DNA from: Amblyornis subalaris
Lineage: Eukaryota; Chordata; Aves; Passeriformes; Ptilonorhynchidae
Direction: 5' to 3'
Length of the DNA: 64,000 nucleotides
Assembly (NCBI GenBank): GCA_018881555.1
Contig: JACAXG010000012.1
Location: 3,254,236 to 3,318,235 of the forward strand
This document shows, piece by piece, positions 11,601-32,400 of the stretch (position 1 is its first letter; every line of letters starts with the position of its first letter). The notes beneath the pieces were generated by a model. It did no database searches, was not told where the DNA came from, and saw nothing but the letters and a program-made list of their open reading frames with translations. Position numbers and translations under genes: made by a program.

Positions 11601-14150
11601 TTCTTTACACTTATTACAGAAATTAAACCATGAGTGTATGAGCCCTGTGTCTTGTTTTGCTTATCACGAGAATTGTTAGTTGAAGCTCAGGGCTGAAATA
11701 TGCCTGTTTAAGGCAATGAGGGAGGAGAGACACGTGTATGATTTTCAGGAGTATTATCCAGGGTTGTCTCCCTGGGATTGCTGATTCTACCCATGTAGGA
11801 GAGAGGAGAATTTAGTGTTAAGATTGCAAGGAGGGACTACAGAGCTGTAAATAAGAAATCATTAGACTATACATACTTACACATTGACAGCAAATTATCT
11901 GTGACTGAGACAGAGACAGAACATTTACAACCTCCAAAGCTACTATTTTAGCAGGTGCTGACATGTTAAAAGGACCGTAGCAGTTGAGAAGAAATTGTCT
12001 GCAGCTAGGTAAGGGTACGCTTTCAGTAGATCGATACTGGTAACAGAAGATGTTAGTGGTATGCAAGTGCTAAGCAAGAAAAATGTATCACAAAGGTGAC
12101 TTAGGAACAGAAAATAGAGGCTGGTACAGTCCAAGTATTCAAAGCAGAGCGAAAAAAAAAAAAGTGTGCTTATTGATGCTTGGAGAACCCTGTGCTTACA
12201 GAGTCAGAGTACAATGCCCAGAATCTGCAACCTAAGAAGGGAGGTTGTTAGCATTTATATTTGCTGCTGTCACATCTTTTTAGACACAAGTAGTTCATCA
12301 AGAGTCAGAATGATAGAAAGGCAGAAGATTTGCTGTGCATATACGACAGGTCAAACCATCACAAATGAAAATTTGTGAGTAAATAATTTCAAAACTTTTT
12401 CTGAGGAAGTGGAAGGAAAGCACTGCTAGCTAGACAGCTGTCTATAAGGAGAGCTGGAGAAGCAAGCAGGCAGGCACACGTGCACACACTCACTCTGGCA
12501 CACAAATAGGGAAAATCTGGAGGCCAAGACCCAGATCTGCCTTGGGGAAGCTGAACAAAGATACTGTGGATACTCACCATGAATCTTGTTACTTGATGTT
12601 TATTTTTAATGCTAAGATTCAACCACATGCTGCTCTAAGAGGATTGTTCTGTCAATTTTAGTGCCAATCACAGGCTCCCAAATTAAGTTCCAGGCACCAT
12701 TATGCTGCAGCATAGCTCGTCGTGAGCAGAGAGCTGCTGACTCCCGCCAGGGGCTAAAAGGTGGGAACTCACACCGAGGATAAATCCAGCTGCAGAGAAC
12801 ACTCCCTCTGTCAGCAGAGGTGTTGCCCAGCAAACATCTTTGGCCTTCGTTTACAGAGTTAATGATCATCCAGGGAGGCAAAGATTACCATCCTTTAAAC
12901 CATAAGAGCCGAGCAGAGTGCTACAAGTGATCGATTGCCCCAGACAAACTGTTTGCTTAGGACTGCAGCTCACCAAAATATTGTCCAGCAAACACCACGC
13001 AATGATGGGAGTGTTGCACAAGTGCCTTCATTTTTCCTACAGTGTTTCAAATGCCTGTTCTCTGCAGGCATGACACATTCCTGTAGAGCATTAACATAAT
13101 AGAAATTATTTTATTAAACTCACAGCAAATTATTTACAGCTGTTAGCAAAGTAGTGCTCTTGGCTTGGACAACCAGCTGGAAAAGATGAGTGACTTGTCG
13201 CAGATGCCCCACCTACTCTTATTTATTTTTGAGAAGAAGAGGCAGCATTGCGAGTATTGCCACACTGCATTAGTGAAACGCAGAGAGGCTTCTTGCTTAC
13301 ACCGAATTTGGACTAAACAAACTCCAGCGGTGTTTGGCAGGAGGCAGCACTACTTCGCTTTAGCCACCAGAGCGAGCTGCTGCTCAACTTTTGAATAAAC
13401 CTTGGGCAGTTAGCGGTGTTGCGCAGGAGAGGAGCGGTCCCGTCAATTGTGTCACGCAAAAGGACAGCTGAGATCCACACCTGCCCTGGGAATGAGCTGT
13501 GTGACGCTGTGTCTGACTTTAATGCTCACGGTCTATTTCAGCAGGGCAGGGGACAGTTTTCGGGAAACAGAGAAAATTGTGTTTAAGTAAACACCCCCAA
13601 GTTTGAGGGTGCCCCCACATTAGTCATCACTCCAAATGAAGAGTGGAAACCAACCTTCCAAGAGCAGAGTAGGTTGAATATGGAGATTATCCTAGGAATA
13701 GGTTGGATCCTTCTCACAGTAAGGAACAAGTAAGTCGCTCCTCTTTGCTGCAGCAAGAGTTTCTACAGGTAGAGTCACACATGATAGTCAGTTCAGATTT
13801 GTGCATGAAAATCAAGTGCTTAAGCATGGAGTTTGTGATATTTCTGATGGTTACTTCTGATGTTATGAGAGGAGTGACCCTGCTAATATAAAAGCCACAG
13901 AGCAGATATTAAAACCAGCTTGAATGCTAAAGTTTGATACAGATTTACAGCTCAGCTAAAGCTTATTACACTGCTATTGACTTCACTGGAATAGTTTGTT
14001 GCTTACGAAGTCAGACAGTCTTACTAATACATTAACATGTTTAATAAAGGGTAAAATGGATCAAAACCTGGCTGACAGCCTTTCAAGTTTACCAGTAATG
14101 CAAGTGTTTCTTTTTGGCAATTAAATGCTACTGAGCAGCAGCTCAGAAGT
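8700..14150. other. Intergenic, WIPF1 5' side to CHRNA1 3' side
   Basis: No coding exon, RNA gene or clear transposon was recognised. Open frames here are short and compositionally random. A modest cluster of CpGs occurs at about 13240-13460 and is discussed as a possible minor promoter. Confidence 0.55.
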
Positions 14151-14297
14151 GCTAAGTATGGAGCCTTACGTTTTATTATCCCAGCTCTTTCCCAGCAGTG
14201 ACCGATTCCTGTCAGTGAAACTTTCAGAGGCTGGCCAGATTTTGATGGTTGTGATGCTTTCAGATGTTCGGGGCAGCAAATAGTTCCCAGCTGACAT
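14150..14297 (-). other. CHRNA1: CHRNA1 3' UTR (short form)
   Basis: This follows the TGA stop of CHRNA1 at 14298-14300. The first minus-strand AATAAA is at 14172-14177, about 120 nt past the stop, so a short 3' UTR ending near 14150 is predicted. A longer form using a more distal signal cannot be excluded. Confidence 0.5.
14172..14177 (-). terminator. CHRNA1: CHRNA1 polyadenylation signal AATAAA
   Basis: The plus-strand sequence TTTATT gives AATAAA on the coding strand, the first canonical signal after the CHRNA1 stop codon. Confidence 0.55.
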
Positions 14298-23268
<8,971 letters not shown>

Positions 23269-23368
23269 CCCGGCTCCCTCTTGCTGCAGTCATACAGATG
23301 GAGACACTCACAAAGCACCTCTAAGGTCTCTTCAGAGGGGGCTGTGCTGCCTCCACCAGGGTGCTGCC

Positions 23369-23376
23369 AAAATATA
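23369..23376 (-). promoter_or_regulatory. CHRNA1: CHRNA1 TATA-like box
   Basis: The minus strand reads TATATTTT, 24 bp downstream of an E-box and about 100 bp upstream of the start codon. It would place the start site near 23345 and give a 5' UTR of roughly 75 nt. Confidence 0.5.
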
Positions 23377-23399
23377 CCCACCAGGGTATTGATTTACAG

Positions 23400-23423
23400 C
23401 ACCTGTTTTGGGAATGACAGCTG
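23400..23423 (-). promoter_or_regulatory. CHRNA1: CHRNA1 paired E-box muscle enhancer
   Basis: On the coding strand CAGCTG (23418-23423) and CAGGTG (23400-23405) are separated by 12 bp just upstream of the TATA-like box. The chick alpha-1 gene is known to have a compact enhancer with two MyoD-family E-boxes in this position, giving muscle-specific and denervation-sensitive expression. The arrangement here matches; function in this species is inferred. Confidence 0.7.
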
Positions 23424-24135
23424 AGGGCCGCTGCACCTCCGGGCTGGAAATGGGAGCATAGTGTGTTTCACCAGTCAAATATCTTCTGCAGTTTACAGAA
23501 GGTCATTTTTTCTAAGTGTCAGTGTGATCTGTGACTTACTAAACAAATAAACACACAAATNAAGCTAAGAAAGAATTATATGTAAGTAACTGAACATCTT
23601 GGTGAGATCTCAGAAACTCTCTGAGCTGGAGACCCAAAGTTGTGTGTCACTCTTTGTGAATAGAACAACTTGCCAGGTTTAGGATTTTGTTTCTCTGAGA
23701 ACAAACCAGATCACAGTCATTTATTTCTGATACACCCTCACCAGCATACAGACCTCATGCTGGGAGGAGGCTTCTCCCTTGACTTCACGGATGGATGGGA
23801 AATCTCTGAAGAAGTGAACAAATACGTTCAAGAGAGATCCACCTCCTTGAATCTACCAGGATTTTCAGAAGGTACCTGGTGAAGTCCCCACCTTGAAAGC
23901 TGTTAACTAACTTAAGTAGGAGGGATACCCCACCCCCCTGGCTGCCACCACCTCTATACTTACTGAACCGAGAAAGTCAAATGGCAGGAACATGACTGGT
24001 TTCTATAGCAGCGCAGATCCAGTGGATTTCTGTAGGGCAGGCAAGTGCTTGCTCTTTATTGCCATAAATTACCTGTTTGATAATAATACTAAGTAATTCA
24101 GGCTAGCAGAGAAAACAAGAATCTGTGAAGAATTT

Positions 24136-24158
24136 TATATATATATATACACACACAC
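24136..24158 (+). repeat. (TA)n(CA)n microsatellite
   Basis: A short alternating TA run that passes directly into ACACACAC and then a C-run. Simple sequence repeat. Confidence 0.85.
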
Positions 24159-24299
24159 CCCCCATCTATCTCATATGTACATGATTATCTACTCTGAGCT
24201 CAAAAATATCACTCAGGAAAAAAATCTTGAGAGAGAGAGTCCTGTGAAGAGTTCAGCAGCATAAGAAAAGCAAGTCCATCAGTTTCTAGGAAAGAAGAT

Positions 24300-24690
24300 G
24301 AAGCAAAAAGAGAGATGCCACTATAAATCCATGAATCTATGATGACCTGAATGTTCTTTGCAGTTCTGGTCATCTGGTTTCAAAAGACTTGGAAAAGGCC
24401 CAGGAGAAAGTGACAACAATATCCACATACAAACTGCCTTCTGTACCTGGAACAGATAGAGAGTATGAACTGTCACTCTGAAAGAAAAGCAAGAGAGAGT
24501 GCTTTGGTAGGGTCTGTAAAATCCCAAATGAAGAAGGCAGATTTGGATTCACTTGCTNTCTCTATGCAAAAAAGTAGAGGGCATCAAGGTAAACTTAGAG
24601 TTGTCATGCTTAACCAAGACACTTCTTCACATAGCATTTCTGCAGTGGAGTTCTGTGCCACAGGAGTGTCTGTTTGTCAGAGGTTTAGCT
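24300..24690 (+). mobile_element. Ancient CR1/L3-like LINE fragment
   Basis: The phrases 'actataaatccatgaatc', 'gcagttctggtcatctgg', 'ttcaaaagacttggaaaagg' and 'acttcttcacatagc' occur in the order found in the 3' half of amniote CR1-type LINEs read in the sense direction. There are many substitutions and gaps and no intact frame, so the copy is old. Ends are approximate. Confidence 0.55.
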
Positions 24691-26324
24691 GTATTCAGAA
24701 AAAATAGTTTGACAAATTAATTTCATACTATTGAATACACACATCCCCCCACTCCCCCTAAGAAGTCCGTCACAGAAGTCCCAGAATCACAAATCCCAGG
24801 ACTCTGGGGTAGTGTCCTGGATATATATTGCCTAACGCTTCTGGTGTTCTTGTGTTTTCCCTAGGCAATTGCCATGTGGAGATAGGACATGGCACTGGTG
24901 ACCTGCCACAACCATTCTTACACACTGTTCGGAATTCCCTTTTCCAGAAAACATTCCCCACAGAAACCTTTCTTAGCTTTGCCTCTGGGTGACACCAGAC
25001 GTATTTTTCTATTTCTGCTGGATAGCCTTTGTACTGTCTGCCAGCTGGCTTGGTGTTTCATGCTGAATGCCTTTATTATTATTTAAATTTTTTTTAATCA
25101 TTCTCCCTCACCCACCCCCCTCCACTAAGCACTCGTCCTCTGCATTTACATTTATCCTCCAGTGAAACCTCTCCCCCTACATAGTTCTGGCCTTGTTCCT
25201 GGCCTATTCGCGGCTGGCAGCTCCCATTGTTGCAGTTATCATATTTCAAACCCACGTCTGACTGCTTCCAGCCTTTATCCCAGGCCAGGCAGCTGCCGTG
25301 AACAGCAGAGATACAATTGCATGGAGGCATTGTGGGAATGCTGACCATGGCCCTCCAGATCCTCTCGGGGTCTCAAAGCATTCCTGCCCACCCCAGGCAG
25401 GGCTGGCAGGTTCGCTCCAAAACAGACAGAGGAGAGTGTTACCACACTCTGGCAAATGATAGCTCTTGGGTAACGTAAGTGTGTGTCCTTCCCGAAAAGG
25501 TCTGGCCCTTGAAGACGGCAGGGTGCAGAGTCTGTAGGGGTCCCAGAAAGTCTGCAGCCCCAGCAAGGGGTTATTTCTCTTGCAGCTGAGATAAGCCCCC
25601 CAGCCTGAGAGCCAGCCTCCCCTCACTGGCTGGAAGTCAGAACTCATGTTGGAAGAGGAAGAAGCAGGTATTTGGAGAAGACCTCTGGGGAGCAACAGCC
25701 TTGCTGCAAGAAATGTTCCTTGGCAGAGGCACAAGGCCTTTCACCTCCCAAAAACTCAAGGCAACCTGAGCTACTGCAGTTGAATATGGACAGAGAAGTA
25801 AATGCTGCTTGTTGTTAAACTGGGGAATGTGACCTATCATGACCGAGGTGAAAAAGCAAGGGAAGGGGATGAGCTACAACGAGTGCCTGAATTTGATCCA
25901 TTGCTAGGATGGCTATTTTTTTTGTTTGCCTTCAGATTATTCAGAGAAGTTTTGGACAAACATTTTATTCCCACACAAANACCCCTTTTTACCTCTCTCT
26001 TGANTCCCACCTTTCTGGCTTGTTTTTATGAGCCCCCTCCCCAGCTCTCAGACAAACCCACGACCCACTGTGCTAATGGCAGACCAGCCTCATTCAGATC
26101 GATTGGAAAGCAGCAGAACTTACTGCTTGCTGAATTTAGGGCATTGCTCCTTCCATCCATGTACAAGGAACAAGCGCTGCAAGGGCTCCTGCCTGGAGGA
26201 AGTCAGCCGTGAACGAGTACTCCTGCAGGTAAGTCTCTTTGGCGGGGTGATACCGTACAGACACGGTGCAAGTGAGCAGAATACCTAATGATTTTGACAG
26301 AGTGAGGAATATCAGATTTTAACT

Positions 26325-26831
26325 TGTCGCGGCGGGCCGATGGTTACGTGCCGCAACCTTCCCGAGAGCTATCCTATGTCCAGTGGTGTCTCGGCGCAGT
26401 GTGCGGTGGTCGGCACACTCAACGCCTTAAGCCGGGGACAAAGAGTCGGGACGGGCTCTTCTGGGGTGGCAACTTGTTTATTGCAAGGGCCCGGGAGCAG
26501 GGGCAGAANAGCCCAGANCACAGCCGTACACAGGGTTTTATACCGAACTCAACAGGGGCGGAGAGAACACTGGGAACCAATCACATAGGGGTAAGTGGGA
26601 GGAGAAAAAGGCGGGACTACAATACATAAACCAATGAGGGTAGGCGAGGGGAGGAACAGGGAAACAAGGCCAATGGGGCACCGAGGAAGGGAGAACTTTC
26701 CAGAACCAAACCATATAAGGGTACATAGATTGACAGATTAACTGAACACGGGATGTACCAAAAGCAGAGTCTGGGGGGAGCGACCTTCCTCATTATAGGG
26801 AAGAGAATAGGTGGTCAAACCCACCGCCGCA
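26325..26831 (-). mobile_element. Solo LTR of an endogenous retrovirus, 507 bp
   Basis: The block starts TGTCGCGGCGGG and ends CCCACCGCCGCA on the plus strand, so it has TG...CA ends with imperfect inverted termini. It is flanked by the direct repeat TAACT at 26320-26324 and 26832-26836. Read on the minus strand it has a TATAAAA box (26536-26542) and an AATAAA signal (26477-26482), the promoter and polyadenylation spacing of an LTR with a short R region. No gag, pol or env sequence adjoins it, so the internal part was lost by LTR-LTR recombination. A 5-bp duplication fits several avian ERV groups; the class is not assigned. Confidence 0.8.
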
Positions 26832-26836
26832 TAACT

Positions 26837-28926
26837 GAAATTTTGGTCACAGAATTGAGTGCAGAGAGGCAATGCCCGACAGAAGAGAGCAGGTGCCAGA
26901 GGCTCCAACAGATACACAGATGACAGCACCTGTGGAAGGGTGGAGGTGGTGAGAAGCAGAAGAAAAACTAATAAAAAGAACAGAGAAAGGTTAGATAGTA
27001 CATCAGGGAAATTAAAGGAACAAAAGCTGAAAAATAATAGCACTGTTCAGCAGTTTTAGTTTTAGTGTTCAAAGGCAGTATACACCTTTTAAAATACATT
27101 TTGGTATCAGAAAAATTGCACTGTTGGTGACAGTAGATTAAGGCAGCATTGAATAAGAGAAGGCAGATAGTTAGACAAGTATTAGTGAGTTTGCCATGCG
27201 TTTGTTCCCAGACTGCCCCTGGTTACAGTCATCATGGCNCACATTCCCCGTTGGAAGCCCGGCGGCTCGGCTCTCTACGGCCACCAGATGGCAACAGCTG
27301 GATGAGGGGATGAGCGGGCACGCGGCGGCGTTCGGGAGCGCGACCGCAAACACTCCCTGGCAAGAGGAAACGGACTAAATATTTTTCAGAAGAAATTAAT
27401 TCAAGAAATTAACGAGTGTCTTGAGATGCTGAGGACTGTATTTACCCCGTTTATTCCAATGCCCATAAGAATATACTGAGCATTAGTATACAAGTCAGTA
27501 CGTATTGATAGATAAGATTAAATTCCTCAAATCAAGACATCCAAAGTTGCAGTTTTCCAGACAAAGACACACCTCCACCAACCTGCAAATATATTTTATC
27601 CTCATGGATGTTTGTAGCAAATTTGGTCTCAGCACCTGTTTTCTTTGTTTTCTATTATGCCTCCCAAAGGAATTGAAAATACCAAAAACTTGCTGAAAAG
27701 TGGTGATCTTAACCCTTGCAGTTACAGAGCTTGCATATTATGGCATAGACATGGTGCACAGTTACCTAATCTGAAGGATGCTTCTGAAAAAAACCCACTT
27801 GAGTCTGGAAAGAAAGAGAAGAGCAAGGAAAAAGTCCCCAGTCAAATAGAGAAACCACAATCACAAAAGACCTAGTGAAATCAGTAGCACGAGTGTTAAT
27901 TCGTTGCAAGTGAGAAGAAACACTGCTCCCCTTCAAACTAGTGCTGGCCTCTCATGGTTACGCTTCTCAGACAGAAATGACACTGGCAACAGAAACTCAT
28001 TTACCCACTTTGGGCAAGGCAGGTGCAGCAGCAAGAATGGAGACAGGAATAACTGAAAACAGAATTAGGAGAGGTGACAGGCACAAGCTGAGCGGCCACG
28101 AAATGTCCAAGGAATCGATATCAGGCTGAGACTGCAGCTTCACATTGCCTTTCTGTTATGGACACTCCAGAAAACCAGTCCTGGGGCTGAACAAAGTTGC
28201 TGAATAGAGCAGTGGCAAATTCAACTCCAGCTGTCATCCCTGACATGGTTTCTTCTAGGGCTCCCATCCGAGAACAAGGCTTATCTCTGGGACAAAGATG
28301 AGTCATGCTGGAGAGCCAAACCAGAAACAAAAAAGGACAAGTCCATTAGCTGTGAGGTTTGCTCTGCCCTCCTCCTGTGGGGCCACTCTCTCAGCGCAGC
28401 AACTTGTGTGAATTGTGCCAAAGTGGTGGGGACAGCAAAGGAACAGCCTTGCTGGTTCATTCCCCCAGGAAGACTTTCCTGCACAGCAGGACTCCTGAGC
28501 TACTCTGCTTCTGCGGTCAGGAAAATCTCATTAATTCTCAGATGCAGCTGGGTGACACCTGTATTTATCAAAGGCTCTGCCCTCTCCCAGAAGCACAAAC
28601 TGAAAAATGCACTCAGTCTGGCACAGACCACTACTGCTGCTACCTGTTCCGAACTTTGTCTGTAATCACCAGCCATGAATTTTCTCTCTGCAGATGCAGA
28701 AAAGCTCCACAAAACACCGAAGTCTGACAGCTGATGGTAAAACTGGGCAGAAAGAGTGGCCTGGATGTCAAAGCTGGGAACCACGTGGGCACTGCCAGCT
28801 CTGTTGCATCCTGACAGTAGAGTCATCCAAGGCAGTGTCTAAATAAGTGTTAGGCACCAGAGTGCTCTCCTAGGAGAGTCTGCCCCTGGAGGTGGCATTA
28901 TTNTATTCTGGGTGCATATTCTGATG
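26837..28926. other. Intergenic between the two LTRs
   Basis: No gene recognised. A small CpG-containing patch at about 27230-27360 holds the CTCF-like site. Short open frames at 27505-27875 are lysine-rich and have no recognisable domain. Confidence 0.5.
27281..27293 (+). promoter_or_regulatory. CTCF-like site
   Basis: CCACCAGATGGCA, in the wider context ACGGCCACCAGATGGCAACAG, fits the core CTCF consensus (CCASYAGRKGGCR). It is isolated between CHRNA1 and CHN1 in a small CpG-containing patch. Occupancy cannot be known from sequence. Confidence 0.5.
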
Positions 28927-28931
28927 CTATT

Positions 28932-29453
28932 TGTAAGTATATAATAGAGTTACTACCAGTGCAGAAAGTGTACCCTGGCATTGCCTGACTTCTGGAAATA
29001 CATGTATCATATCCTTACCCCATTTCATACAGAGGCTTTCATGAGTGCGACCACAGGAGCATTTAGCCTGAAGTATTTCTCTGGATGCTCACATTTACCT
29101 GTTTAAATACATCTACCTGTTTCTAAAGGTAGATGATTCTCTGTTGCTGATAGGTAAAACCTTGCAAAATGAAGGCCTTGTTACCCTTGTAAAATCATGG
29201 TTCACTTCTGTTACTTTGGCTAAGTAAAAAGGCCTCTGGGAACCAGTTCAGCTAACTTAGAAGTAGAGAAAACAAGTTACATAACTTTTGCATGATCACC
29301 CCGTGGCTTATGGTGACTGGTTGAATTATTGTTTGTTGTGTTTCAATGGTATGTATTCCGATAAGGGCTAACTGCTTAAAAAAGGCTTGGTTTTTGTAAT
29401 AAAGCTCGCTCTCCTTCGCACCTGCCTGGGAACTCTGTATCTCTCCATCGACA
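28932..29453 (+). mobile_element. Probable solo LTR, 522 bp
   Basis: The segment begins TGTAAGTATATA and ends CTCTCCATCGACA, and is bounded by CTATT at 28927-28931 and at 29454-29458. Near its right end is TTGTAATAAAGCTCGCTCTC, an AATAAA followed by a C/T-rich U5-like tail of the kind found in retroviral LTRs, with a TTAAAAAAGG TATA-like sequence some 25 bp before. No internal retroviral genes are next to it. The right end is better supported than the left; a shorter LTR starting further right is possible. Confidence 0.5.
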
Positions 29454-29458
29454 CTATT

Positions 29459-32400
29459 CTCCACTGGACTAACTGCAGAACAGACTGTTCAAGTTTAGCT
29501 TCACATAAAAGCTGCTTGTTCAGCTCCCATGAGGTCTGACATATTTTGGCCAGTATTCCATAGTTCAGAGTTCTCCTGAAGGCATTTTGAGGGGTGCTCC
29601 ACTAAACAGTCAGTGGAAAGAAGAGCTGTAGAAGTATGTTATAATGCTTAAAAGCTGCTGCACAGGTTAACTGACACAGGCTCTTCTCTGATTGCTGCCC
29701 ACAAGGATATAATTGACTACAACCCTTTTGCAATGCCATCATTCCCAAATACAAAGGCAATTAACTCCTGCAACATGAAGCACCTCACGGCACATTCCCC
29801 ATATAACCCCAGCTACAGGATGAGAGCACAAACATCCATCTGGATGTCACCTGCTTCCCACAGGGCTCCTGTGCCAAGGTGGAAGGCAGACATGCTAAAC
29901 GATCCCACATCACACCTGCGTAAGTGCAACAAGGATAAACTTTTGTGATCCTGACAACACCTCTGTAACCCTGTGAGAGCCCTAGGGTGCCTAGCTTTGG
30001 AGTGCAGGTTCTGTCACTGCTGGTATTGTCTGGGTAAACACATAGAAACAAGATTGTTTCTAATTCTGCCAGTAGGCTGAGTGGCAAAGCACTCTCCCTT
30101 CCCATGTGGTGCTTCCACTCCAGAAGCCCTCACTGATCCTGGAAAACACTCAACACAGATCTCTGGAAAGCATCCCTCTCACCTGGGGCTGCAGTATTTG
30201 CCTTTAAAAAGTCAACACCTACCTTGTTGTGCTACCTGAGCCTTCACAGTGTTTTAAAGCAGGAAATGCCACCCTCTAGCCATGCTGTCCATTAGCTCCC
30301 AGGGACAGGTTTCTACTCCTGCATGACACACGTGGATTTGTTGATATGTGCTTTACCCAGGACTGACCTCATGCCAAATACTCACTTTTATTGCTTATGT
30401 CGGGATCTTTGCCAACACACACAGAATTTTCTTCATAATTAGTGGAAAATACTGACTTCTGTGGCTCCTGGTGTGTAACTCTCACCTGTCACACAAAGTT
30501 TATTTTGCCTCCTTGGCAGCCTGCAAGGTGAACAGGGAACTTAGAAGCTTGTGTTTATAATTGATAAAAGAGAAAAACAAAAATATACCCTAAATTCCAG
30601 AAACACCTTCAGAGTGATAACTGGGTCCCTATAGGAGGGGTGGGGGCTGGCGGTGTCGAGGCACACGTGGGTGGGACACTGTACACAGGGCAGGAATCAG
30701 GGGTGGTTCCCACTCCTCTGACAGCCTCATGGACTTTGTGCTCAGAACTGCACATGAAGCCAAGTTCCAGGTTTCCCTGCTCACCAATATTTGGGATTTG
30801 ACAGGAGTTCAAAACACCATATTCAAGGCAGTTGGGGGAGTATCTTGGTAAACACACTGCACAGCAAGGGGAGCAATGTGAGTGTAACCCAAGCCGTGCA
30901 GGAGCCGGAGGACCAGCCCCGTAAGAGAAACTGACATTGAAACGGAGAGTTCCAGTTCAAAGATTCTTAACAAAGTCTAATTTATGGATTAGCCTGGTTG
31001 TGAAGTTCATCCTCCTAGCAGACAAAGGCCACATCTACACTGACTAGCCACAGAGCCCTGGAGTTTGCACACAGCCTGCGTTCACACATAAAATGTTTCA
31101 GCACCAAAGTGCAGCGTGGCTAGTGGCTTTGTGGTGAGAGCAGTTTAGCAGTGTCCAGATGATACACATCATTCCAGGCAATATCCAGCCTAACCGTACT
31201 GCCTTCACTAAAAAGAGAATATTCCATGTGACCAACTTCCTTGGTCAGTTTTCCTAGCTACTTTACATAACCAATTCTGGCAAGTTTATATCTTCTCTTT
31301 CTGTGCCCCCTGCACTTGCAGGTCACTGGTGATGTTCTGGATGGGTACTGAGAAGGATGCTATGCTGACTGCTGGCGCTCCTGGAAGGTTATGAGAGCAG
31401 CAAGAGCCTCATCCTTAACTAACACTATTAGCAAACTGACAATAGCTTAGGAGTGAGCCTAAACCTGACATCAGAGCCAAAGATGAGAAAGGGAACATTA
31501 GTGGGCGTTTTCCTCCCACCAGTGCAAGAGAAGGAGAATGTCAGATCCCTCCTAATGCTGGGATAGATTTCTAAACCAAGGATGGACACAGACCACTGAA
31601 CAAGCCAGGCCATGCTTTCCATGGCAGTACCTTGACTCCTTCTTTAGCTTCCTCCGCTGCCAATATCCTCATCAGGCTCCAAGTAGCTTCTTTGCTGTAA
31701 CTTCAGAGCAATCCTTCTTGATTTATGCTACAGAGGGAGAACTTCAAACTAAGCCATGGGCAGACCACAACTCTTCCTCCAATGAGGGGCATGAAGGAGC
31801 TGTAGAGATTCAGCATTTCACTGTATTTGAAATTATTAAGGAGAGTGAGCATCTGGATTGCTGTTCATGGACTGCTGGGGTTTGGGAGTTTTTTTGGACA
31901 AAATTTAAAACCAATGTATCCACCATACTGTAACACATTAGGAAATGATGCCTTTTCTCGGAACGGCAAGATTATGCTTGGGCTGCAGAAGTACTTCCAG
32001 GAGAAGTTTGCAGTTTTCCATGAGGAAGCGATTTGCAAGTGTCAGTGCAACTGACCCTGCAACAGCTTGCAACAGATGTTACACCTCCTCCCGTGTGTTT
32101 CATTATTGCCCTCTGCCTACTTTAAATAAAGTACTCATCAGGACTTTAAACCTCTCTTTTTGTGAGGTATCTTGTCCTGCACCACATTGGTGGTGTCTAA
32201 CTCACTTTGCAGTGAGTTACAATCCCCTTACAATCTCAATGCACCTGAATTCCAGTAGTTTAGTGGAAGATGTCTGATGAGAGTTATTGCATAGTATGCA
32301 ATATGTCCAGCATCATGATGCTGGAAAACATGAAAGGGGATAAAAGAACAGAAGACAGAGGAATTTCTCCCCTTCCCTTTTTTGAGAACAGAGTAGGTGA

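Larger units (their letters stand above)
23430..26319. other. Intergenic, upstream of CHRNA1
   Basis: No coding exon recognised. Contains the CR1-like fragment at about 24300-24690 and a short dinucleotide repeat. Open frames in this interval have no recognisable domain. Confidence 0.5.

Noticed and set aside
23354..23367. Second CTCF-like sequence (CCACCAGGGTGCTG) in the CHRNA1 promoter
   Set aside because: It departs from the consensus in the core GGGGGC part and overlaps the expected start-site region, so it is too weak to call.
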